Shown here piece by piece: positions 16,636 through 25,900 of a DNA stretch of 64,000 bases. Positions within the stretch are counted from its first letter, which is position 1, and each line of letters opens with the position of its first letter. The notes under the pieces are model-generated. The model worked only from the letters and a program-made list of their open reading frames with translations. It did not search any database and was not told the DNA's origin. The position numbers were made by a program, and so were the translations under genes. Source of the DNA: Bryobacterales bacterium (lineage in GTDB: Bacteria; Acidobacteriota; Terriglobia; Bryobacterales; Bryobacteraceae); assembly GCA_020852755.1 (NCBI GenBank), contig JADZAF010000270.1:38402-102401 (forward strand), written 5' to 3'.

Positions 16636-18135
16636 GTGCAAAACGATTCCCGATCTCATAGATGCTCCTGTTGCCGCATCTCGCGCCGCTGTTTTCTCGG
16701 CCTCGCGGGTATGATCCCCGCGGCAGCCCTGTCCGGCTCCGCGCGTGCCCAGGACCCGAAGCCCCTGAGCGACCCCGTCGACCTGGCCGGCTTCCGGCCC
16801 AAACCCAAGACGCGCATCCTGACGGTTGCCGCCCGGCAGAAGACGCCCTACTGGCTGGGCTGGCCCGGCACGTCCTACGATCTGGAAGGCAAACAGAGAG
16901 AATTCTCGCAGGCCTTCGCCCAATCGGCCGCCCGGGTGGGGGTGACGCTGGACCGGCACCCTGCTCCCATTGATCCCGCTGGCGGGCTCGAGGAGGTAGT
17001 CCGGAAGATCCAGTCCCAGCCGCCCGACGCCGTGCTGATCCACCTCGAGCACATCCGCTGCTGGGACATGGCGGACAAGATCATCAGCGGCGGCGGAGTT
17101 CCTTCCATCGTCTTCGCACCTGTTGGAATGGCCTTCACCGGGCACGTCAAGAACATCTCCCGGCGGCGGGGAGTGCAGGTGATCTCCAGCATGGAAACCG
17201 GAGCGGTGGAGCAGGCCATGCGGATGGTGCGCGCCAAACGGCAGTTCGCCGAGTCGCGACTCCTCGTGCTCGCGGGAAAGGAGCGCAAGGAGAGCACCCT
17301 GGAAACGCTCGGTACCAAGGTGCGCTACATCCCGCGCTCCTCGCTGAGCGAGTTGTTCCAGAAGATGCCGGAGACCGAAGAGGCACGCGAGATCGCGGGC
17401 AGGATGAGGCGCGGCGCGCGGAAGACGGTCGAGCCCACCGAGCAGGACACGCTCAATGCCGCGCGCTCCTTCGTCACGGCCAAGCGGCTGCTGCGGGACG
17501 AGGAATCGAACGCCGTCACCTCGGACTGTCTGGGTATGGTGCAAAGCAAGGCGGTGCCCACCCCGCCGTGCATGGCGGCCAGCCTGTTCCAGGATGCCGG
17601 CGTGACCTATGGCTGCGAAGCCGATGTTTTCGGCGCCATCTCCCTGATGTTCTCCAGCTATCTTTTTGACAAGCCGGGATTCATGAACGACCCGGTGCCG
17701 GAGACGGTGAAGAACCTGCTGATCGCCGCGCACTGCGTCAGCCCGACGCTGCTCCACGGCTTTGACAAGCCCGCCGAGCCGTACATCCTGCGCTCGCACT
17801 CGGAATCGAACATCGGGGTGTCGCTCCAGGTGCTCTGGAAGGAAGGCCAGCCGGTCACCCTGGTGAGGTTCCAGAACCCGAACGAGCTGATCGTGGATAC
17901 GGGCAAGGTGGTAGCCAACGTGGACACGCCCCCGGCGGGCGGATGCCGCACCAGCTTCGAAATCGTGATGGACAGGGTCGAGGACGCGCGCGACGTGCTG
18001 GGCTTCCACCAGGTCGTGTTCTACGGAGACCACCGCCGCGACATCGAAGCCTTCTGCCAGATGTACGGCATCAAAGCGATTCATTCTCCGCAGCAATCGC
18101 CCGAGCCGGTTGAGGCGGAGAAGAAGACCGCGTGA
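16636..18135 (+). CDS. FucI/sugar-isomerase-like protein with Tat leader
   Basis: About 499 residues, resembling the L-fucose/L-arabinose isomerase fold. The start is GTG 16636, preceded by AAGGAGA; the longer frame lacks this. The leader (…CRISRRCFLGLAGMIPAAALSGSARAQ) is Tat-like and preceded by several cysteines. The metal-site residues of FucI appear conserved: E328 (GCEADVFGA), D352 (FMNDP) and H388 (RSHSES); the Glu-Asp spacing of 24 equals that recalled for E. coli FucI (E337, D361). The N-terminal half is the open alpha/beta part. The reaction would be aldose-ketose isomerisation, or the protein may be a non-isomerase relative. The GH36-like gene follows 18 nt later, suggesting co-transcription. 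Confidence 0.8.
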   Translation: MQNDSRSHRCSCCRISRRCFLGLAGMIPAAALSGSARAQDPKPLSDPVDLAGFRPKPKTRILTVAARQKTPYWLGWPGTSYDLEGKQREFSQAFAQSAARVGVTLDRHPAPIDPAGGLEEVVRKIQSQPPDAVLIHLEHIRCWDMADKIISGGGVPSIVFAPVGMAFTGHVKNISRRRGVQVISSMETGAVEQAMRMVRAKRQFAESRLLVLAGKERKESTLETLGTKVRYIPRSSLSELFQKMPETEEAREIAGRMRRGARKTVEPTEQDTLNAARSFVTAKRLLRDEESNAVTSDCLGMVQSKAVPTPPCMAASLFQDAGVTYGCEADVFGAISLMFSSYLFDKPGFMNDPVPETVKNLLIAAHCVSPTLLHGFDKPAEPYILRSHSESNIGVSLQVLWKEGQPVTLVRFQNPNELIVDTGKVVANVDTPPAGGCRTSFEIVMDRVEDARDVLGFHQVVFYGDHRRDIEAFCQMYGIKAIHSPQQSPEPVEAEKKTA

Positions 18136-18153
18136 TGCGTCCCGGCTGCTGAA

Positions 18154-20898
18154 ATGAAGCCAGGCAGGCTCAGCAGGCGCGATCTGGCGCGGCGGCTTCT
18201 GTCGGCCGCGCCGCTGCTTCCCGCGCTCGACGTGCGGGAAGTGCTTCTGAAGAACGAGACGCTGGAAGTGGTGCTGCCGGTCGAAGGCGGGAGGCTTGCT
18301 TCGCGCCGCCTGAAGAGCCGGCTCACCAGCGAAACCGTGGTCCTGCCCGCCCCGGAATTCACCCTGGAGTTTGACGGAGGCTACCGCGTCGGTTCCTCCG
18401 ACATGAAAGTGGAAGTGATCCGGGCCGGCGCCTCCGAAGCCGAACTCCTGTTCACCGGCGAGCGCGTGCAGGTGAGCGTGCGGCGCCTGCTGCCGCCGGG
18501 CAAGGCCTACGTTCGCAAGGAAACGAGGGTGCGCCGGACGGGCGCGTCGCCTTTGCGGCTGGTGCGTGCCGAACTCGAAGACTGGCGCGGCGTCCGCCGT
18601 GACTGGAAGTCGATGACGGCCGACCGCATGAAGTACGGCAGCCACCCCATCTTCTGCGAGACCTGGTGGGCGGGCGTCGAGTTCGTGGCCGCCTTTAACG
18701 AATACGGGCCGGACGGATTCCTTTTGTGCAGCCGGCCCGGAGGGCGGGAGATCGGCACCGGCTGGTTCGAACTTCGCCCGACGGTCACCGGCGCCTGTAC
18801 GAAAGGCGGCGCGCGCGACGCGTTTCTCACGTACCTGGAAGACGTCCGGCTGGCGCCGGCCCGGCTGTCGGCCTGCTACAACTCCTGGTGGACTCTGCCC
18901 AAGGTGGTGGTGCAGAAAGACAACCTCGCGCTCATCCGGGAGTTGAAAGCCGCGCTGTACGACCGGCACGGCGCATTCTTCGACGTCATCACCACGGACA
19001 TGGGCTGGAGCAATCCGCGCAGCATCTGGGAGTTGGACCGCTCCATCCTGCCGGCGGGCTTCGACGACATCGGGGCCATCATCGCTCCGGCCGGGGGACG
19101 GCTGGGCATCTGGATGTCGCCCAGCGAGCAGTACCCGCCGGTCTGCGACTACGACTGGGCCGAAAGGAACGGCTACGTGGTGCTGCGCCCCAAGCCCGGC
19201 CTGACGGGCCGGCCTGCCATCTCGCTGGGCGATCCCCGCTATCGCGAACAGACCAAGAGGGCGCTCAGAAAGCTGATCCGGGAGAACCGCCTGGCTCACA
19301 TCAAGTACGACGGCTTCACGGCCTTCGAGGACCAGCCCCACCACGGCCTGCGGCCCGGAGTCGATTCGGTGGAGCCACTGGCGGAATACTGCCTGGAGTT
19401 GCTCCAAGCCTCCAAGCAGGAGAACCCGGATCTGGTGACCGAGCCCACCTGCATGAACTCCTGGGCCAACTACATCAGCCCCTGGATTCTGAAATACTCC
19501 GACACGATCTGGGGCAACGCCGGCGGAGACTGCCCGCTCGGCATTGGGCCGGCGCCGGATTACCGCGAGTCGCACACCAACGCCCGGGACGCCTACACCT
19601 TTTCTTCGCTCAACGAAGTCTGGGCGCCGCAGAACGCGCTTCATTACTTCGACATCGTGCACGTCGACGGCAAGGAAGGCTTCCCCAATCACGCGGCGAT
19701 GGCCTTCGGACGGGGCCGCTTCTTCGTTTCCACCTACCTGAACCCCAAGGTGATGGATCAGGAGGACTGGCGAATCTGCGCGGGGCTGCTCAAGTGGGCG
19801 CGGGCGAACACGGAGATCCTGCGGAACACCCGCGTCCTGCCCTCGAACATCGGGGAAGGCGAGCCGTACGTGTACGCCCACTGGTTGGGCAGGCGCGGCA
19901 TCCTGGCGGTGCGCAACCCGTCGAATGAGAGCAGGGTTTTTCCGGTCGATCTCAGCCGCACCGGCGCGCCCGCCGGCCTGACCGGCGGCATCGCCTGCAC
20001 GCAGTATCCGTGCCGCCGCGGCATCGCTTCGGGGCTGACCGGCCGCTCGACGCTTCAACTGAGGCTTGCGCCCTGGGAGTTGACGTTCGTCGAGATCGTT
20101 CCGAAAGCGGCGCTGGAAGAAGCGGTGGTGATGGGAGGACGCTGGACTCGCGCCCGGGACGGCACGGCGTCCGTGGTTCCCGACCCGGGAGTCACCAGGG
20201 TCCGGCTGCTCGAACCGGGCGGCCGCAGCCGCGCCTTCAGCGTTCCGCCGCGCCGTTTTGCCATGCCGGGCGGGGAGATGATTTCCGAATCGCTGCGCCC
20301 CGTCGCGGAGAGCGAATGGCTCACGGGCCGCGAACGGCGCTATCCGGTCTTTCCGTTCCACTACCCGGCGGAGTTCGGCTCCGAGGAGATCCGGAGGCTG
20401 GACCGCTCAACCGCCAGGGAGAGGAAATTCCGGACCGTGGCCTTCGACCTGGAGTGCTCCGTCTCGATACCCGAGGGAGCCGACCGGGGCCAGGTGCTCC
20501 TCCTGGTACAGTTTCCGGGCCGCGAGTACTGCCCGAGCGAGTGCGCCGCCACCGCGGGCGGCTCTCCCGCCAGGCTGGAGCAGCGCCCTTCAAGCGAGCG
20601 CATCGGCTACTTCGTGGCCTCGAAGGACAATTACTGGAAAGACCTGCTGGCGTACGAGTGCCAGTGGTGCTGGTACATCCTGGAAGCGCCCCCAGGCCGG
20701 CATCGCGTCCGGTTCCGCGGCCGGGCCGGACATGCCGGCCCGCGCTTCGGTATCTGGGCCTGGGTGGAACGCGACTTGGCCGGCAAGGGCATTCCGTCGC
20801 CCCTGCGCTGCGGGGAGCCGGCAATGCCGCAGTACCGCGCGGAGGTGGAGCGCGAGGGCGCACTGATCCGCGCCTGCCGCGAGGTCGTCAGTTCATAG
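18154..20898 (+). CDS. GH36/clan GH-D-like alpha-glycosidase with Tat-like leader
   Basis: A 914-residue exported glycosidase-like protein. The leader has a twin-arginine motif (LSRRDLARRLLSAAPLLPA). Residues about 30-240 form a beta-sandwich, then a TIM barrel (about 250-590) with DVITTDMGW, RLGIWMSPSEQYP and HIKYDGFTAF, where D386 (K-x-D) is in the position of the nucleophile of GH27/GH36 alpha-galactosidases. WANYISPWILKYSDTIWGN follows, and a C-terminal beta domain extends to the end, longer than usual. The substrate is not predictable from sequence; alpha-galactosides are the default for the clan. It follows the isomerase-like gene closely, and the DUF6259-like gene converges 9 nt beyond its stop. 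Confidence 0.82.
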   Translation: MKPGRLSRRDLARRLLSAAPLLPALDVREVLLKNETLEVVLPVEGGRLASRRLKSRLTSETVVLPAPEFTLEFDGGYRVGSSDMKVEVIRAGASEAELLFTGERVQVSVRRLLPPGKAYVRKETRVRRTGASPLRLVRAELEDWRGVRRDWKSMTADRMKYGSHPIFCETWWAGVEFVAAFNEYGPDGFLLCSRPGGREIGTGWFELRPTVTGACTKGGARDAFLTYLEDVRLAPARLSACYNSWWTLPKVVVQKDNLALIRELKAALYDRHGAFFDVITTDMGWSNPRSIWELDRSILPAGFDDIGAIIAPAGGRLGIWMSPSEQYPPVCDYDWAERNGYVVLRPKPGLTGRPAISLGDPRYREQTKRALRKLIRENRLAHIKYDGFTAFEDQPHHGLRPGVDSVEPLAEYCLELLQASKQENPDLVTEPTCMNSWANYISPWILKYSDTIWGNAGGDCPLGIGPAPDYRESHTNARDAYTFSSLNEVWAPQNALHYFDIVHVDGKEGFPNHAAMAFGRGRFFVSTYLNPKVMDQEDWRICAGLLKWARANTEILRNTRVLPSNIGEGEPYVYAHWLGRRGILAVRNPSNESRVFPVDLSRTGAPAGLTGGIACTQYPCRRGIASGLTGRSTLQLRLAPWELTFVEIVPKAALEEAVVMGGRWTRARDGTASVVPDPGVTRVRLLEPGGRSRAFSVPPRRFAMPGGEMISESLRPVAESEWLTGRERRYPVFPFHYPAEFGSEEIRRLDRSTARERKFRTVAFDLECSVSIPEGADRGQVLLLVQFPGREYCPSECAATAGGSPARLEQRPSSERIGYFVASKDNYWKDLLAYECQWCWYILEAPPGRHRVRFRGRAGHAGPRFGIWAWVERDLAGKGIPSPLRCGEPAMPQYRAEVEREGALIRACREVVSS

Positions 20899-20907
20899 CG
20901 CGGACTT

Positions 20908-22707
20908 TCAGCGCCGGGCGTTGTCGAGGGCCCGCTTCACCGCCGGCGCCGGGTTCGTGATTTCGGCCGCCGAGCGGATCGTGATGGTGGGCAGCGCTCC
21001 GTTCGATTCATGCACCCGGGCGCGCAATTCCTCATCGGCGTTGCGGCCGCCCAGGCCGGTATATCCGAAGGAGCGGCAGAGCCTGCCGAACAGGAAGTGG
21101 TTGAGCGGGCAGCCGCCCGTGCGGTCCAGTCCCTCCATGGCGGAGCGCGGGTTCCGGAACAGGTGCACCTGGGCGAAGTGCAGTCCCTGGAAGAACGTCT
21201 CGTTCAGCCCTTCCCCACCCACCGAAAGACCGAGGCCGGCGATCTCGTGGACCAGGCGGTTGACGCCTTCGCTCGAAGTCATGTTCTCGACCAGGCAGTT
21301 GTGCAGGTTGAAGGTGTTGAGGGCCACGTCCACGAAAACATCTTTGAGCGCGTACTGGCGCGCCGCCTCCTGGATGCGCGAGCACAGGATCGAGCGCCAG
21401 CGGGCCAGGCCCGGATGGATCTTGACCATGACTTTCTCGCGCCGGTGATCGAGGCGGCTGGCGTTCGACTCCGGCACTCCGATGGCGCGGGCCTTCACCC
21501 AGCTCCAGCCGTAGAGCTTCTTGGTCTCGATGTGCCGGTACTGGAAGTCGCGCACCTGGGAGTAGACCGCGTGATTCGGGTCCACCTCCATGATGTTGAA
21601 GTGCGGCATCACGTGGAAGCCCAGCTGGTGAGCCCGCGCCAGGAAAGCGATGGCGCCGTCGCTGGCGGTGTAGGTGGGATAGTTCTCGTCGTAAGCGTCG
21701 GTCCGCCAGCTCGAGAAATGGATGAGAATCTTGCGCGGATCCGCTTGTTTTGAAAGAGCTTCCAGAATAGCAATATCTCCCGGGCACCACGAGATGGCCA
21801 TGCCGAGAGCCTGTAGCCAGGGTTCGCGGCGCTGCTCTTCCTTCGCCAGCGAATGGGCCTCCCAGAGCCATTTCCGGTAGCGCTCCGCCGGAACTTTCCA
21901 GTCGCCCTGGTGAACGTTGATTCTCCAGGCCAGTCCTCCGGCGGAAAGGTTGCCGTCGATCGGCCCGTAGGCTTCGGTGTCGAATCCCAACATGTAGGGG
22001 TCGTCGCTGCTGCCCACGTGCAGCGCTTTGTAGCGGTAGCGGTTGTCCTGCATGTGGACGGAAAACCCGCCGGAGGAGGCCTGGAGGATGGCCAGTCCCG
22101 CCTCCCAGCGATGCGGCCACTCCCAGTGGGAGGAGCGTATGAGGGAATCGTCGAGGCTGAGCGACACGCCCTGGAAGAACGGCGCCACCAGTTTCAGGTC
22201 GCGCCGCAGTCCTTTCAGGCGCCAGCGGCAGGCGCGCACGCCCGGGCGGGAGGAGTATGCGGAAGGCTCGATGACGAGATCGCCCGAGTCCGGGTCCACC
22301 GACACCGTAATGACGCCGTCGCCGTCCCAGTTTTGGAAGAGGATCTCCGCGCGGTGTTCGGCAACCTTGCGCGTTTCCACCCGGCCGAATTTCTGTTCCC
22401 CGACATCCACCGTCTCGCCCTGCGGGTAAACCAGTTGCAGGGCATCGAACTTTGCAGTGTCGAAGGGCGCCAGGTACTCCTCGGAGGACGCCTTGCTCCT
22501 GAGCGAGGTGAGGAAGCCCTTCTCGATGCGCGCCGTGAGGGTAGGGGTCTCGGCCTGGATGACTCCCTCTCCGGTCACGGTGATGGAAGTTCTGCCCTGA
22601 GGCTGGTAGGACGAGCCGGACGCGGAGGACGGCCGGGCGAGCGCGGCGGGGACAACGCCCGCGGCCCGCACGAAGCTGCGCCGGGAGAACTCAAGCTTGG
22701 GTTTCAT
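20908..22707 (-). CDS. DUF6259-like TIM-barrel glycosidase-like protein, Tat leader
   Basis: A 599-residue protein. I place the start at ATG 22707; a TTG at 22716 overlaps a TACTCT -10-like box (22716-22721), so a leaderless transcript from the ATG is more economical. The leader is Tat-like (FSRRSFVRAAGVVPAALA). An N-terminal beta-sandwich (to about 270) precedes a barrel-like region with LIHFSSWRTDAYDENYP, FHVMPHFNIMEVDP, DVFVDVALNTFNLHN and GGEGLNET, the last placing an acidic residue where retaining glycosidases often have one. This pattern matches proteins annotated DUF6259. Substrate unknown. It converges on the GH36-like gene. Confidence 0.78.
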   Translation of the reverse strand: MKPKLEFSRRSFVRAAGVVPAALARPSSASGSSYQPQGRTSITVTGEGVIQAETPTLTARIEKGFLTSLRSKASSEEYLAPFDTAKFDALQLVYPQGETVDVGEQKFGRVETRKVAEHRAEILFQNWDGDGVITVSVDPDSGDLVIEPSAYSSRPGVRACRWRLKGLRRDLKLVAPFFQGVSLSLDDSLIRSSHWEWPHRWEAGLAILQASSGGFSVHMQDNRYRYKALHVGSSDDPYMLGFDTEAYGPIDGNLSAGGLAWRINVHQGDWKVPAERYRKWLWEAHSLAKEEQRREPWLQALGMAISWCPGDIAILEALSKQADPRKILIHFSSWRTDAYDENYPTYTASDGAIAFLARAHQLGFHVMPHFNIMEVDPNHAVYSQVRDFQYRHIETKKLYGWSWVKARAIGVPESNASRLDHRREKVMVKIHPGLARWRSILCSRIQEAARQYALKDVFVDVALNTFNLHNCLVENMTSSEGVNRLVHEIAGLGLSVGGEGLNETFFQGLHFAQVHLFRNPRSAMEGLDRTGGCPLNHFLFGRLCRSFGYTGLGGRNADEELRARVHESNGALPTITIRSAAEITNPAPAVKRALDNARR

Positions 22708-22829
22708 AACCACCAAGAGTAACCCAGGCCGCGGAGCTGTCGCTGTGTGGCGGCTCGCCGCCTCCGAAGTTCATCAAAGCGCGCGTGAAGCCGGGCCTTT
22801 CCGGCCTGCCGCCGGGCTTTCGCCCGCGC

Positions 22830-22847
22830 GCCGCACGCAAGTGCGGC
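22830..22847. terminator. Short hairpin with GCAA loop downstream of the GMC gene
   Basis: A 7-bp perfect stem (GCCGCAC / GTGCGGC) closes a GCAA tetraloop, 67 nt beyond the stop of the minus-strand GMC oxidoreductase. No T tract. The rest of 22717-22913 holds only GC-rich inverted repeats and no gene. Confidence 0.3.
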
Positions 22848-22913
22848 CGCGGCCCGGAAGGGCTGCCCCACATGACCGGCAATTGTGCCTCTGATGAATG
22901 CGCGCCCGCGGGG

Positions 22914-25900
22914 TCAGGCGCGGTTCACAAGGTAGCGCAGGACGAGCCTGCCCCCTTCCAGCGCGCCGTGGCTCCGTAGCGACATCACCAGGGCGGCCTC
23001 CGGCGAGGACAGGGATGCGCGCCCGGCCAGGGTTGCGGCGTCGATCGCCCGGTTCTCGAAGGCGACCTGCGGCCCGGACAGCGTCAGACTGGAGCCGCCG
23101 GTTTCCACCGTCAGCGATGACGAGCCATCGGCTGCAACGGAGAGCTTCACCGGCGCCGGCGCGACCCGCCGCAGCAGCCGGGTCCCAGCGTTCTCCCGCG
23201 GCGCCAGAATGCCCGTCCATTCGCCGGCCAGTTCCGCCGCCGCGCCCGCTTCGGGCATGCCGAAGATCCGCTCATGATCGTCAACCGACAGGCGCTCCAG
23301 CGGATAGTTGTGCCGGGACATGACGAAGGCGGCGAACTCCAGGCCGTTGGGAAACTCACCCAGGTGCATGACGCCGATGGCGTTGTTCTCGTCCACCAGC
23401 TTGATGGTGTCGTAAACGATCCGGTACGGCTGGTTGCGATAGGTCAGCAGCAGAATCCGGTCGCCCTTTCGGAAATAGCGCCGGTTGTTGTCGGGATACT
23501 CGACCTCGCGCACCTCGGGGTCGCCGGGAAGGAACTCGAGGTCGTAGTTCACCACGTGACCTGTGGCGCGGCCGGCCTCCACCTTGTCGAACCGTTTCCA
23601 GAAGCTGCCGCCCGCGAAGATCGCGGCGGTTTCAACGGCGCTTGCGGGTCCCTGGTTCCGGATGCGCTCCTCCCATCCGAGCAGTGAGTCGGCGGCGAAG
23701 GAGCCCTTCCAGAAAACGTCGCGAAAGATGCGCCGCTGGGCCAGATCGATGCGGACCGCGCCGGTGTTGAGCAGCCGTTCGAGCGGCAGTCCCGGCGCGT
23801 CGCGCAGAACCGCGTGCAGATCCGGCGTGGGGCGCGTGCTGAAGTAGTCGGGTGTGTCGGCCCCGCGGCGCACCTCGGCCTGAACATCCAGGTCCAGCCG
23901 GCCGGTATCGGGTGACAGCGGATCGTACTCGCTCTGCACGAACTGGGCGGTGAAGGCCAGGAAGCGCATGCGAGCCTGCAATTGCAGGAGGGGTTCCGCC
24001 GTTCCGGTGACGCGAAAGGAACTGAGGAAACCGGCCAGGTTGCCCGCCGCGGCGAAGTCTTCGAAGGTGCGGAACTTCAGGTACGCCAGACCCGATTCCT
24101 GCCAGGCGCCGGCACTGTCCAACCGGGAGAGGCGGCAGAACAGGGTGGTGTAGTCGTAGAGCAGCTCGCGGACGGCATCCGCGCCGCCGCGGCCGGTTCG
24201 CTCCATGTACTTGCGGCCGTCGAGGGAATACCGGGTTCCGCCTTCGTCCTGAAACTCGAGGCGGTAGCGCATCTCGGCCTCGCCGGTAGTCCGGTTGACC
24301 ACAAGATAATTTAAGGAGCTCGAGTTCGGGTCGACTGCGCAGGTGACGTTACTCCTGCCGTGGAAACGGGCGAAACGGATGGTCCCGCTGATGCCCGCCT
24401 CGTGCGCCAGGCCGTCGATGAATTCGTTCACGTCCCGCACCGTCATCCGGACCTGGAAGCTGCACTCCACCCCGCCTTCGGGGGCGCCGGAGGGCGGGAT
24501 CCTACCGGCGATCCGAAGATCGCCCTGCTTGCCCGGCTCCGGTGCGGATGCGCCTTCGAAATACCAGCCGGTCATGGTTTCGTCGAAGGTCAGGCCGATG
24601 CCGTCCGGCAGCCGTGCATCCAGGAACGGAGCCAGTAAGGGGCTGGCGCCGAGCGCTTTCTCCCCGGTCCGGGAGAGCGTGTAGTAGAGTCCGAAGCTGT
24701 TGGAATCGGGAACCGCGTGCAGCAGGCCCAGGTCAGGCCCGTGGAGAATCGTGGAGAGACCGGACAGCCCGCCCGTGATGTAGCGCCCCACGAACAGGTC
24801 GCGGGTGACCTTGCGGATCTCGTCGCGGAAAGGCGTGAAATCATTCAGCTGAAAATGGTCCTGGGCGAAGGTGGGAATCACCAGGCCCTCCATCAGTCCC
24901 AGGAGCCGGTAGCGCGCTTCCAGCCTGCCGTCGGGCTTCAGGTCAAACGCCAGGCTGGCCGCGCGTCCGAGATGATTGTTATTGGACACCAGGTCCATCT
25001 GCCACACGCCGTCCAGTTCTTCCTTCGACGGCACCGTGCCGGCTTCGTAGAGGGCCAGGTGATCGGCAACCGTCATCTGGGTAAAGCGGTATCTGCGCGA
25101 CATCGCGAAGGTGAACTGCCGGATGCCGTTGGGATATTCGCCGAGGTAGACGCGTCCGATCACCAGATCTTCGCTGACCGGCTTCAGAATGTCGTAGAAG
25201 GCAGCCCATTGGGGATCGAGGTACTTGAGCAGAACATACCGGCCCGGCTCCAGCGTGCCGGTCTGGCGCGTGACCGTCACTTCCTCGAGAGCGTTGTGAG
25301 CGGTGATGCGGCCGTCGGTGTCGCTGGTGATGCCCACGTACTGGCTGCCCTCCTTGCGGAACGTCTTCCTGAAGCCGGTGAAGATGGCCGAGGAGAGGGC
25401 GTTGAGAATGTGCCCCTTGGGAAAGAAGCCTTTCCAGGTGGTGTCATTCCGGATGACCTGCTTCGCGGTATCGACCTCGACCGCGCCCTTGTTGACCAGC
25501 GTCTCAATCCCCAGTGAGGGGCAGCGCCGGAAGAGCCTTTCGAGTCCTGCTTCGCTGCTTTCGATTACTTCCAGCGGGTCGAGCTGCGAAACGGCCACCG
25601 CCGTTGGCTGCGGATAGGGCCGGCCCTGCATCTCCTGTATCTTGCGTTCGGCGATCCTTTCCGCCAGGGCCGAGATGGTGAGAAAGGGATTGACTCCGAG
25701 CGCCGAGGGCACGAGGGCGCCGTCGGCTACGAACAAGCCGTCGTGCACCGGGCCGTCGCCTGCGAACACTCTTCCGAATTCGTCCACCGCGCCCTGCATG
25801 TAATCCTCGCCCATGGGGCAGCCGCCCAAAGGATGCGCCGTGACCAGGTGGCGGGTCCGGAAGACGCTCCAGATGGGATTAGCGATGTAGTTCGCGCGCA

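Noticed and set aside
16417..20361. 1314-codon minus-strand open frame
   Set aside because: It lies antisense to PIG-L, FucI-like and GH36-like genes, which have clear motifs; in GC-rich DNA long antisense frames are common and its product has no recognisable domain.
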